Origin: Trichobilharzia regenti
Lineage: Eukaryota; Platyhelminthes; Trematoda; Strigeidida; Schistosomatidae
Assembly: GCA_944472135.2 (NCBI GenBank)
Contig: OX235265.1
Location: 496,001-560,000, forward strand
Direction: 5' to 3'
DNA length: 64,000 nucleotides
This document shows, piece after piece, positions 44,872 through 55,036 of the stretch. The notes beneath the pieces were generated by a model. It saw only the letters and a program-made list of their open reading frames with translations, did not search any database and was not told the DNA's origin. A program made the translations under genes and the position numbers. The stretch's first letter is position 1. Each line of letters begins with the position of its first letter.

Positions 44872-45015
44872 TTTTTTATATTTGATAACAGCTTGATTCC
44901 ACACCGTATTTTTGGTACAAGTATGGAATTTTCAGCGTGGATATCGGTAGCCCAAATTCGCAGGCCAACCATAGATATCAGGTGTGCGTCGGCGTCGGCT
45001 CGAACCTCGGACCAT
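44872..45015 (-). mobile_element. SINE-A copy, tail type 1, inside the LINE
   Basis: Minus strand: ggttcgagccgacgccgac (B-box part) and the tatggttggcctgcgaatt, tttggta body and a T-rich tail on the plus strand. It splits the LINE between the linker and the reverse transcriptase, so it is younger than that copy. The 5' tRNA half is truncated. Confidence 0.75.
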
Positions 45016-45965
45016 GCCATCAAGATGCTAAAAGCTGGGAAAGCACCAGGACCAGACTGAATCCCAGCAGAAGCTTTGAAAATAGACCCAGAGAAAACAG
45101 CGGACTTGATGACGCCACTGCTGGAGAAGGTGTGGAAAGAGGGCAAAGTACTCGTGGATTGGAAGAAAGGATACTTATTCAAACTTCTAAAGAAAGGAGA
45201 CTTAAGTCAATGAAAAACTGGCGTGGAATTATGCTTCTATCCATTCCAAGCAAAATACTAAGTCGCACCATGCTGGAGAGAATCAAACAAGCCAATCTGG
45301 ATGAAAAACTTCGTCCGGAACAGGCAGGATTCAGGAGAAACAAATCATGTATTGATCAAATCGCCACTCTACGGATCATCATTGAACAAAGCTTGGAATG
45401 GCAGTCACCTCTCCACCTCACTCAACTTCATCGACTTTGAAAATGCCTTCGATAGCGAAGCGTCGATCGAGAGGTCATTTGGCAACTATTTTGCTACTAC
45501 GGGGTCCCATCGACAATTATACATCTCATCCAACAGTTATGCGACAATGCTGCATGCCAAGTAATCCACAACGGGAAACTTACGGAAGCCTTCGAAGTAA
45601 GGACGGGAGTGAGACAAGGCTGTCTACTATCACCAATGATTTTCCTGATTACAGTAGTTTAGATAATGCGACATACAGCGGGCAATGAGGAAACAGGCAT
45701 AAAATGGACTCACACAAAAGACTTGGAGGATCTGGATTCCCCCGATGATATATCTCTGATTTCCCACAAACTGGAAGATATGCAAGTGGAAAGCAACAAG
45801 TTGGAGATAGAAGAAGCATCCAGAGAAGATAGAGCTTCAGGTGAACATAGATAAAACAGATGTGGTGATGAATATTCCTGGCTAACACCACCAACAGCAA
45901 CAACAACAACAGACAACAATCAGCCAGCATAAATGGGAGGAACCTGAAAGAAACAACCTCCTTCA

Positions 45966-46000
45966 CCTACCTACCTACCTACCTACCTACCTACTTACCT
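45966..46000. repeat. (CCTA)n repeat at LINE YLG codons
   Basis: About eight units, one with a change (cttacc), at the same coding position as the 31.6 kb repeat. Confidence 0.88.
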
Positions 46001-46098
46001 GGGAAGCATCGTTTCAACCACAGTCAGACGGAACTGACGAGGATATCAAAGCCAGAATCGGAAAAGCAAAACAAGCTTTCATTACTCTCAAGTCTGTG

Positions 46099-46867
46099 AT
46101 CTGAATCTGAATCAGCTTACAAACAAAAATTAAATCAACATAATTAACGCAGAAGAAGACAGAGAGACCAACGATTATGCATACAGTGTTGAAGATTAAT
46201 CTAATATTTGACCGGCAAGCTTTTATGAACTTAGTGATTTCTTAACACTCGACGATCACCGAGAGGCGAAAATGTCGTAGGTTAAAGCCTAAGAAATTCT
46301 GAAAGTAAAATCATATAAAAAGTTAAGAGGACGCTAAATAAGGTAAAATAGTCACAATACGCCTGTAGTATAACAAATAACTCAGTAATTACTTCATTTC
46401 CTGCATCCATTGCAAAACGCGCAGTTACAGAATCATTAGTCAAATTGACCTCATTTTCATTTCCATTATATATCTCATATGTCCAATGACTTTGCCACTT
46501 GTATCAATATGCATATTGATTTTCAGCACCCAATATTTCATCAGATTATAATGTAGGAAGAATCATCGCCTACTAGTTATAGGTATGTTTAGTGCTTCAG
46601 TATATCCAAAGAGGCGTTATTTTGTAGATGGTGTACGCAACAGATATATTATGGGCAACTGTCTAGTTCATTAACATCCATATTTCTTGGGAAAAGAAAA
46701 GCGGACATGATAAATTAAGGCGGAATAAACAAAACTGGGGAGGAAATTTGCAGCTGAATAGAGGAGGCGAAAGTTATTGACAGAACATAATGAAGTATCA
46801 CGTGGGACGAGAGGCATATAGCTTAACCTTCATTTACTTCCTTTATGTACAAGTCAGCATTAAAAGT
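46099..46867. other. No recognisable gene
   Basis: Possible promoter region for the exon at 46868, but no clear element was found. Confidence 0.35.
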
Positions 46868-46915
46868 ATGGCGCTCATTGTTCCGCTTTTCCTCTCTTTA
46901 TCACTATCTGCTCAG
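46868..46915 (+). CDS. Candidate signal-peptide first exon
   Basis: ATG at 46868 opens MALIVPLFLSLSLSAQ, a short hydrophobic leader, and is followed directly by CAG|GTAAGT, a consensus donor. The exon is 48 bases, a multiple of three. That layout is typical of secreted proteins and of schistosome micro-exon genes, whose first exon encodes a signal peptide. An in-frame ATG at 46790 would give a longer form. I found no following exon, so the call is tentative. Confidence 0.35.
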
Positions 46916-47400
46916 GTAAGTTGTGAGGGTTTTAAATGTTTGGAAAAGACACCTATGGATACTGTAAGTCACTATGAGATATTCACTTTGCCATGTAATG
47001 GCCCACAATGTATCAATCTACAATAAGGGGAGAAGGGATATATTCGCAGCCTAATGGAAGCCCATTTGGTCTTGCGAAGTTGTTAGTTCCTTCTTTGCTT
47101 AAAGATAAAGCATGAAAACATACCGTCTGTGACTCCAAAAATTCCCGATTACGAGAATAACTTGCCATGAAAATGTTCATGATGGGTACACCTGAAACGA
47201 AATACAGCTGAAAATTTAAGGCTTTTTATAATCGAAGAATCATTGTCACGGTTGACTTCTGAACACTGTACACATTAACCACAGTTCCTCTTCTGTCTAC
47301 AGAAAGAGATTAAGGCAACTGAAAATGCACTCGTGTTGAGGTCAAATTTGTTTTTTACCATAAGTACGGTTCCACTCAATTAAAAGAAAGAGAAAACTTT
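46916..47400. other. No recognisable gene
   Basis: Downstream of the candidate signal exon; no micro-exon could be recognised by eye. Confidence 0.4.
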
Positions 47401-47990
47401 CTGCAGATTCATCCTGTTGACGAATTCCAGTGATTGTTGTTGTCGGTTGATTACCTTCAATAACTCTCACTTCCCGAGTTCACCTGAAGTTTTTTCTACT
47501 GTAATTATTTCGTCAACCTATCTGCTTTCGCCGGTAGATACGACATTTTGTGCGAAATGAGAAACAAGTCACCCGCGAAATGTAGATTTTTTATGCTGTT
47601 TTCTTCACCTCGACACAAACATGACTTTTCACTCTCCACGGCCTGTCTCATAATCAAGACCCCCAGGATGATCATCTTTGATAGCAGACAGCTATGCAAA
47701 TATGTTATCTTTGCCCTAAAAGCTTCAGCCAACTTTCCATTGTGAGCCAATTGAAATGTGACTTGACAATATAGCTGTTGAAAGAGGATCGTAAAATTTT
47801 GCAGCACTGCACACTTAAGCTTTGAAACAGTTGCCAGATGACTTCAGAGTCGATTGTGTCGAGGATTTTTTTGAAGATGAGATACGGTGTTGATTGTAAA
47901 TTTAACCTTCAGTCGATGATGATACTTGGTGTTGCAAGTCGGTCTGCGCTTGACGTGCCATTCATGCACCTATCCTGTTATATATCCTTT
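47401..47990 (-). pseudogene. Old RTE/SR2-like reverse transcriptase fragment
   Basis: The minus strand reads FTILFQQLYCQVTFQLAHNG, KLAEAFRAKITYLHSCLLSK and NLHFAGDLFLISHKMSYLPA. These align with IIQQLYDNAACQVIHNGKLT, TGVRQGCLLSP and DLDFADDICLISHKLEDM of other copies. The catalytic FADD reads FAGD. One frame spans 100 codons. Confidence 0.65.
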
Positions 47991-48050
47991 AGTCTATACA
48001 TGGCAGGCGGTTAAATATTTTCTTACAACCGGTTCCCTTTATTAGTTTGC

Positions 48051-48272
48051 AGAAAGAACGAACATGTTTGCAGATAATACGAGCTCGTTTTATTTCGTGG
48101 ATACTCATCAAGTGCATACATCCTAAACAAAATCAAATTATAAGTTTCAAAAAAGTATGTTCCAAAACTTTTTTGAAACTTATAATTTGATTTTGTTTAG
48201 GATGTATGCACTTGATGAGTATCCACGAAATGAAACGAGCTCGTATTATCTGCAAACATGTTCGTTCTTTCT
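48051..48272. repeat. Near-perfect 222 bp hairpin
   Basis: Arms 48051-48156 and 48167-48272, 106 bases each, are reverse complements with one difference (T opposite G, still a wobble pair in RNA). The loop is 10 bases (atgttccaaa). A 13-base direct repeat ggttaaatatttt occurs at 48009-48021 and 48281-48293, just outside. No coding content and no similarity to other repeats in the window. Confidence 0.92.
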
Positions 48273-48293
48273 CTCTTCAAGGTTAAATATTTT

Positions 48294-50375
48294 GTCTGAA
48301 GTAGATAAAAGCGAGTTTCCACGCCATTTCTTGCTTAGACTCAACTGGCATTTCGACTAGGTCTCCTTAATCACAGTTGGGAGATAGTAATAGACCCTCC
48401 ACTCCTGGTATAGTGGCTGCGTGAACAGGTTCATTTGCGTCCCTACATCCGTTTTCATTGCTTGACTCTGATGGTTTTCCGTCCGTTTTTTAGTATACGG
48501 TCTTCATCTTATTTATTGTCATATCTACAAATGGTTCTGTGGTTGCTGGTGACATTTTCGGACGAGTTACAGATATTGATCAGTTTCGGGGTTCTCTGAA
48601 TTGGTCAGCCTAGTATCATCTCCTTTCTAAAACTTTGATAATTCGGTTTTCTTTGAAATCTTTTAATTTAAATTGGTCTCTGTTTGGATAATGACATAGT
48701 TATTCATCAAAGCCTACTGAAATCTGCTCTGTCTGTGGTCATAAAAGCGTCATTTGTCTTTCCTGGCACTTTTCTTTACTCCCCTGATCAGTAATTCCTG
48801 GATTTTTCTGGGTGTCCCCTTCCATTGTTCAACTATTCTCTGGGTCATCCTTTACTTCCCCATCATTTCTTCCACCACCTGCTTCACGGCGTGCGTATGA
48901 GCCAGTAGTTTTTACTGCATTTCATTCTGCCTTAAGATGTCTATACGGCTTTCCATTCGCGTATGTTGAGGAAAGTTCTGGGCATTCCCACATTCAGGTT
49001 CCCGTTCTAATTTTGCGTGATATCTCTGGGTTTCAGCTGATGAATGATGTGACGATGGTCTTTTTGGCTTCATCTGTAGGTTTCTGCATATATAACTATA
49101 ATCATACAGAAAAGCCTTCAGCCCTCTCCTAGCGCGGAAGGATCTGAAAAGACGTCATCTCGTACTTCAAATTGATGTCTTGAGAAAGTGCCAAGTGACT
49201 TGACGTAGAGATGCGTACTAGGATTTAAGTTGGACAGAGTTTAGCGATTACCCATTAAACTGCCTCCGAAAATTTTACTATCAGCGTGCAGAAAGAAAAC
49301 ATACAAACTACGAATTGGTTATGATAACATCTGGCTACTTATGAAAACCGGAGGAAACTGAATTAAGAACAACTTCACCTTCCGAACTTTCATATTTGAA
49401 TTAGGGATTTTCATAACCACACGTGTAATCTAATGAAACATCAGTTCAAACGACAAAACACAGTCAAGATGGAAAATTTATGTTTCAGGTCTGGATTGCT
49501 CATGCATAAATAATTTTAAATTCTGCGTATAACTATGGCCATGTTTTAGAATGCTAGTAAAATGCCATGGAACTTGACAGATAGATTTGCCGTTTATCTC
49601 TTCAACAAAGCGACTGCGTTAACTGATACCAACCAAATCGAGTAGCGAAAGACAGTCTGCCTTCAGCCCACATTGTGGTAATAACTTCAAACTCGGGTCT
49701 CAGTGGTGAATATTTTCGACCGAAATTTGTGACCCTCAAAATCATCTCCTTTAGAAACGAAGGAAATTTAGACCTGGTCTTCACATCTGCCTGTCTCTGT
49801 GTGGACGTCATATCTGCTCGCTAAGGGCTAGGGTTACAGATACTAGCCTGTTTGACTGCCTGGTTATTTTTGGCATAAAAACAGAAGTTGAATTGAACCA
49901 GAAACAAATATTATTAGACATACTCAGAAGACCACTTTCACTGTTCCGCCTATTCAGACAATCAGAATCAGTGCTATTAACAAGTATCTCGACATGTTTA
50001 CCAACATTGCACATGACAATTTACCCTTGCTGTATAATAATAATAATAATAGTATATTCTCATTTTGTACATGAGGGACGCCAGTTTACAGGCATCATCA
50101 GTCTGATAAATTACATATACGATTAGCAATCATACTTAATAATAATGTTTTAATAAAATACACATTTTTTCCTAACTGTGTAGGACACATCAAATGTACA
50201 GGCATGGATAAGCATTATTTAAATTTCATAAATTTGGTTGATCGTTAAATTACATGGTTGCTGACGTTTCTGTCTTTGGTTTGTGGGAACAAAATGATAA
50301 CCAGTCATTCAATGGAGCACATCATGAAATATAGGAATATTGACTTCGCATTAACAAAAAAACCCAATTAAGTTT
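48294..50375. other. About 2 kb with nothing recognised
   Basis: Short open stretches (48812-49132 plus, 49602-50014 minus) lack domains or splice support. Confidence 0.45.
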
Positions 50376-50460
50376 TAAGTAAGTTGTGGAATGTCCGGAT
50401 ACAAACAAGAATAACCAACCACTACATAAAATGGAAACCACTCAATTATTTAACACAAAC
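50376..50460 (-). mobile_element. Outer fragment of the older BEL/Pao-like copy
   Basis: The segment agttgtggaatgtccggata to ttatttaacacaaac matches the repeat unit at 51596-51677 of the younger element. It is therefore the part of the older copy left of the nested insertion. It ends in CAAAC, the target duplication. Confidence 0.7.
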
Positions 50461-50829
50461 TGTCAGCCAAGTCTCATAAACCGTTAATGCCCAGCTCTCG
50501 CTACGCTCGGGCCCACGCTGTTCTTAGAAGATTTCTCAGAAACGCTTAGTTATAACGGACGCAAAAACCAAAACACCGATCTGCCGTTTGATATTTCTGT
50601 ATTGTTACACCAACATATAAAAGGAATAAGCGAACTAAGCAAACTAAGGTCTGAAAACAAATATTACAATAATAAATCTCTGTATTACTTCTGACGATGT
50701 TTCAATCTTCTTTCTGAACAGCGACCGATGAGACGATGACTGTCGTATTGATGCCTCCGCGAAAATTGGGGAAGTTGATTTTAAGCAAACAACCAAGAAT
50801 TGATCGTTCAATCTTCAACTCCATTGACA
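50461..50829 (-). mobile_element. 3' LTR of young BEL/Pao-like element
   Basis: 369 bases with TGT...ACA ends, differing from the right LTR at only three positions by eye (about 99% identical). The preceding five bases are CAAAC. Confidence 0.92.
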
Positions 50830-51530
50830 CTCCCCGGCAAAAAAGGGATCCAACCCTTTTTTCCTTCACGACCAATGCACGTTGACTTGGATGCCATTGC
50901 GAGAACCTGGGTCACACGGACAGAGCTGAAATGGAAAACAAACAGAAAAGCCAACACACCACAAGCATACCCACAGCACAATCTCACACATCAATGACGA
51001 CCTGCGCCTCCAGACAGAGACCTCCTCTTGACATCTTGCAACACAATCGCCACTTGCTAGAATGACTCTTGCAGAATGCAAAGTGACCATGGCACCACCT
51101 CACGATACTCTACGCACATCCTCTTACCTACTCACTACCAATTACCACTGAAATCGCTTGTCACTCATTCTGCCTCAGTTCTAGTAGCGGTGACGCATGC
51201 GAGCCTCAGTCGTTTACACTCTTTCTCCCCGGCGTGTCGGACCGCAGCTAACAATTATCTCCGTGTGCATTTCATTCTCAGCAATAGCCTAGCCTCCCCG
51301 GCGTATACGACCCATCTGCTGTCCTTAACATCAATCAATTCATTCATGGATGTAGAAGACTGGAAACAACTTCAGAAGTAATCACGACGAAAATTTTAAC
51401 AAAATTATGCAATAAAAACAAGATACGAAAACAACGAGTAAACACAATGAATCCAAATAACACCAATTGATATGACACACCACACGTATATACAAACAGT
51501 ACACACAAACTCGCATCATGTCTTGATGGA
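50830..51530. other. Internal region between tandem blocks and 3' LTR
   Basis: Part of the young element. A short G-rich tract (gccggggag on the minus strand) touching the LTR is a candidate polypurine tract. No frame with a recognisable domain. Confidence 0.5.
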
Positions 51531-51975
51531 ATTCCTTTGAAGAATTGCAGGACTTACACCAGTACGCCTACAACCCTTCACAGGTTGACGATTGTAAGTT
51601 GTGGAATGTCCGGACACAAACAAGATTAACCAACAATTACATCAATTGGAACTCACACAACTATTTAACACAAACATATGTACAATCACCACATCAAATG
51701 TTGTGGATTCCGGCATGACAAACTACCCTTGAAGAACTGTAGGACTTACAGCAGTACGCCTACATTCCTTCTCAGGTTGATGATCCAAGTGGAAGTCGTC
51801 CGGACACAAACAGAATTACCAACAGCTAGATGACAGATGATATCAATTCAGTATATACAATATGAACATATGTACAAGATCATACACCAAGCACATTGGA
51901 CTGCTCATTGATGCGCTACCCTTTGAAGAACTGTAGGACTTACAGCAGTACGCCTACAACCCTTCTCAGGTTGAC
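51531..51975 (-). repeat. Three tandem blocks in the 3' part of the LTR element
   Basis: Units of about 190 bases, each with gaagaactgtaggacttac, agcagtacgcctac, then a tccggacacaaac segment. Cores lie near 51539-51597, 51731-51786 and 51917-51971. The older copy has one unit at about 54500-54556. Confidence 0.82.
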
Positions 51976-51978
51976 GCC

Positions 51979-52635
51979 CTAGGTTGGAAAATCGTCGCAG
52001 AGTTCATTTGCTAACTTCCTTCTATCAGCTATATCCTCAAATCTGAACGGCAACACGCCCATGTCATTGTATCGTAGAATATAGATGACCAACAAACACA
52101 CGACATATCTCATCAACCAAGTATAGAAACAGAGTAATTTACACCAAAGATAATAACATTCAAATAGTAACTTGAAACTAGAAATGCCTTTATTCGTGCA
52201 AGTCAATTTAACAATAACTCTCTCCTTTACACTTGGCTTATCCACACTAAACTGACCATTGATATTCGTCCTTTCAAACGAACTGATACTACCATAGTCA
52301 TTGCACAAGATACTTGAGTTGATGGGTGTCTGTTTCATTGTGGATGACAGCACCAACGACGACTGATTGATATCAGTTGATGAACTTAGCAGTGGATCAA
52401 AAGCTGTTGTTGCTCGGCTTTCAGAAATTTGTCTACCTGCAAGACCACCACCACTGCTGTCTTTTACTATCAGCTCAGGTTTAGCACTAGCATCTGATGA
52501 TAGGTGGGCTACACTCTGATCAATTACACTGACGGTTTCACAAGTATGCATGCCTTCTGCAACTGCATCTGCATTCAATTCTACTTCACGTTCAAGTTGT
52601 ACAGAACCTTTATTTAACTTAGCAGTAGTAGGCAT
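51979..52635 (-). CDS. Second frame of BEL/Pao-like gag polyprotein
   Basis: 218 codons overlapping the end of the long gag frame by 22 bases. The first part is acidic and Ser-rich without recognisable domains; near the end are hydrophobic helices (LLCFYTWLMRYVVCLLVIYI) followed by a short charged tail. In the older copy the two frames are continuous at this point, and the young copy lacks one base, so this is probably the original C-terminal part of one protein. The hydrophobic segment suggests membrane association, but nothing identifies it as an envelope protein. Confidence 0.6.
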   Translation of the reverse strand: MPTTAKLNKGSVQLEREVELNADAVAEGMHTCETVSVIDQSVAHLSSDASAKPELIVKDSSGGGLAGRQISESRATTAFDPLLSSSTDINQSSLVLSSTMKQTPINSSILCNDYGSISSFERTNINGQFSVDKPSVKERVIVKLTCTNKGISSFKLLFECYYLWCKLLCFYTWLMRYVVCLLVIYILRYNDMGVLPFRFEDIADRRKLANELCDDFPT

Positions 52636-53933
52636 TCCCTCATTTCATCATGATCAACCAAAGACAAATCTGCACTATCATGATCATTACCACAAATATT
52701 CAATTTACCGTCAAGTTCATCATTTTCAAACTCTTTAATAACAGAAGTAGACAATTTTGGTTCCTCCTCACAAATCATTAAAGGTTTTATATCTTCACTC
52801 TGACTAGTTATACTTTGTAAACTTTTGGAGTCAGAACTCCACTCTGAAGCAGTAACTCTATTCTGTGACACTCTATTCAGCAACGGCTTACCAGTTGCAA
52901 CTACAGACTTCTTCACAACAACGTTATCGTCACACAATTCGGAGTCAGACCTGGAGTTTACATTTAGCTTATCACTGAACTTGCTCACTGGTTCACAGTT
53001 CACTTCTGTATGCACCTCTTGCACACGTGTAAAACAAAGCCGTGTTTGTCTTGCATCTTGTAACTTATCTGTTGAGGATGTACTACGAAACCTGTTACAC
53101 TCACTAGGTCTATATGCATTACTAGACATCATGGAGCCTTCTCGATATCCACCTCTCTGAGGCCTACTCGTCATCAATGATTGCGTTTTACCCTCAGACT
53201 GCTCTATTCTAGGGGTGAGATCTAACAGACTGGCGAACTTGCTCATAGATTGATTGACACTAGTATTTACCAGTTTCAGGATATCATCAAACTTTGGCTC
53301 GATACCCTCATCCTCCATACGGGAGCTTATCTTCACCCACTTCCTTTGCAGTCGAGTAGGTAGACGTCTTGCTATTACTTCTAGTATAAAACTCGAGTTG
53401 AGGTCACTCATTCGATTCATCGAAATCATTCCATTCTTGTAAATTAGCAAATTATCTAAAAACTCAGTGAGTGCCTGGGAGTCATCCTGTAATTGACCAC
53501 CATTACCCTTAACAGCCTCGAATAATTTCCCTGCAATCATCGAAGGTCTTCCAAACCTTTGACGTAATATGCTCATAGCCTCGTAGTAGCCCTCTTTTGG
53601 CTTCATAAACTTACAACACTGTATAGCTCTTGCAGCATCTCCAGTGCAATATCTCATCAAATACATTAACTTCAATTCATCATTTAATAAAAAACCACTC
53701 AACATGATCTCAAACTCCTTTACAAATTGTAAATAATCAGCCGGGTTTCCATCAAAACACCGTGGTTCAAATTTAGGGAGTTTGATGTTCCTATTATCCC
53801 TGAACGGCGAAACAGTAACATCAACCATGTCATGCTTAACATCAGACACATCGTTACAATTAACAGACAAGTCACCATGACTTACTTTCCTGTTTGCATC
53901 CAAGACACTCTGTCCCTTCTTTGACCCAGGCAT
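52614..53933 (-). CDS. BEL/Pao-like gag, long frame
   Basis: 439 codons without a stop. KLPKFEPRCFDGNPADYLQF (51-70) is the capsid-region motif of Pao/BEL gag (DUF1759 type), followed by the YLMRYCTGDAARAIQCC helix region (91-107) and RLPTRLQRKWVKISS (190-204). At 300-313 is CFTRVQEVHTEVNC, which has the spacing of a CCHC zinc knuckle (C-x2-C-x4-H-x4-C), but the second Cys is Arg. Gag forms the particle in which element RNA is packaged. Only gag is made by this element. Confidence 0.8.
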   Translation of the reverse strand: MPGSKKGQSVLDANRKVSHGDLSVNCNDVSDVKHDMVDVTVSPFRDNRNIKLPKFEPRCFDGNPADYLQFVKEFEIMLSGFLLNDELKLMYLMRYCTGDAARAIQCCKFMKPKEGYYEAMSILRQRFGRPSMIAGKLFEAVKGNGGQLQDDSQALTEFLDNLLIYKNGMISMNRMSDLNSSFILEVIARRLPTRLQRKWVKISSRMEDEGIEPKFDDILKLVNTSVNQSMSKFASLLDLTPRIEQSEGKTQSLMTSRPQRGGYREGSMMSSNAYRPSECNRFRSTSSTDKLQDARQTRLCFTRVQEVHTEVNCEPVSKFSDKLNVNSRSDSELCDDNVVVKKSVVATGKPLLNRVSQNRVTASEWSSDSKSLQSITSQSEDIKPLMICEEEPKLSTSVIKEFENDELDGKLNICGNDHDSADLSLVDHDEMRECLLLLS

Positions 53934-54040
53934 TGTTGAACTTGACCCAATTCCAAAAAAGTTCCAGATATTGCTTGTTCAAAGAGGACTTGACCGGCAC
54001 CAGGAAAAATGAACGGCGACTATCCAAACTTTCACCAACT

Positions 54041-54054
54041 GTTTGAATCCGCCA
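54041..54054 (-). other. Candidate primer-binding site
   Basis: On the minus strand tggcggattcaaac starts with TGG, as tRNA-primed sites do, and lies 23 bases after the 5' LTR. The distance is unusual and the tRNA match is short, so this is weak. Confidence 0.25.
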
Positions 54055-54077
54055 GATCTGTTTCTATCGTCAGAAAC

Positions 54078-54446
54078 TGTCAGCCAAGTCTCATAAACCG
54101 TTAATGCCCAGCTCTCGCTACGCTCGGGCCCACGCTGTTCTTAGAAGATTTCTCAGAAACGCTTAGTTATAACGGACGCAAAAACCAAAACACCGATCTG
54201 CCGTTTGATATTTCTGTATTGTTACACCAACATATAAAAGGAATAAGCGAACTAAGCAAACTAAGGTCTGAAAACAAATATTACAATAATAAATCTCTGT
54301 ATTACTTCTGACGATGTTTCAATCTTCTTTCTGAACAGCGACCGATGAGACGATGACTGTCGTATTGATGCTTCCGCGAAAATTGGGGAAGTTGATTTTA
54401 AGCAAACAACCAAGAATCGATCGTTCAATCTTCAACTCCATTTACA
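54078..54446 (-). mobile_element. 5' LTR of young BEL/Pao-like element
   Basis: 369 bases, partner of 50461-50829. Followed on the right by CAAAC and then by older-copy sequence (atatgtacaatcaacacatc) that continues the segment interrupted at 50460. Confidence 0.92.
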
Positions 54447-54797
54447 CAAACATATGTACAATCAACACATCAAAGTGGTGGATTCTGCCTTGAGGAACTA
54501 CCCTTGAAGAACTGAAGGACTTACACCAGTACGCCTACAACCCCTCTCAGCTTGACGCTCTAGGTTGGAAAATCGTTGCAGAGTTCATTTGCTGACTTCC
54601 CTCTACCAGCTATATCCTCAAATCTGAGCGGTAACACGCTCATGTCATTGTATCGTAGAATGTAGATGACGAACAAACACACGACGTATCTGGCCAACCA
54701 AGCGTAGGCACAGAGTAATTTACGCCAAAGATAATAGCATTGAAAGTGTAACTTGGAACTAGAAATGCCTCTATTCATGCAAGTGAATGTAACAATA

Positions 54798-55036
54798 GTG
54801 CGTCGGTGGTATAGCGGTTAGTACGCTCGCCGACCATGCATATGGTCTGGGGTTCGATCCCCAGCCGATGCACTCCTTTACCTCGCTAGGCCAGAAGTAA
54901 TGCTGGTAAAGAGGAAAAGTTGGGCATGAGACTAGCAAACACATCCTGTAAAACTAAGTACGTCTACAGAAACTTCAAGCTGCTGGCTAGAGGCATTATG
55001 TTCCACTGGGAACGAGAAGGAAAAATTATTATTTTT
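54798..55036 (+). mobile_element. SINE-A copy, tail type 2, with target duplication
   Basis: Head gtgcgtcggtggtatagcgg, B-box ggggttcgatcccc intact, ggttgggcatgagactagc-like body, and the tgttccactgggaacg tail. It is flanked by aatgtaacaat (54786-54796) and aatgtgacaat (55037-55047), an 11-base duplication with one change. The uninterrupted sequence is seen in the young element near 52200. Confidence 0.88.

Larger units (their letters stand above)
44015..46098 (+). pseudogene. RTE/SR2-like LINE, endonuclease end to reverse transcriptase
   Basis: Truncated at both ends. It begins in the endonuclease C-terminus (a TWVSPDGQTKNQIDFISVVL equivalent, frame broken). A 170-codon open stretch follows (44347-44856) with WLTTDTWKLIEERRTVKQKI and KQIKPVKDDNGKSITKEVEQ-type linker. 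A SINE-A then interrupts it at 44872-45015. After it come AIKMLKAGKAPGPD, ENWRGIMLLSIPSKILSRTM-type, EQAGFRRNKSCIDQIATLRI, FIDFENAFDS and a broken TGVRQGCLLSP. The catalytic box reads DSPDD instead of FADD. It ends in KARIGKAKQAFITLK at 46098. Confidence 0.78.
50461..54446 (-). mobile_element. Young gag-only BEL/Pao-like LTR retrotransposon
   Basis: Two 369-base LTRs (50461-50829 and 54078-54446) bound 3.2 kb of internal DNA read on the minus strand. CAAAC is found at both outer edges (50456-50460, 54447-54451), a 5 bp target duplication. The internal part holds a long gag frame and an overlapping second frame, then three tandem blocks, and no reverse transcriptase, RNase H, integrase or protease. 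It must have moved using enzymes made elsewhere. It lies inside an older copy of the same family. Confidence 0.88.

Noticed and set aside
50976..51381. Open stretch at 51076-51381 as a gene
   Set aside because: It lies inside the LTR element, on the opposite strand, with no domain.
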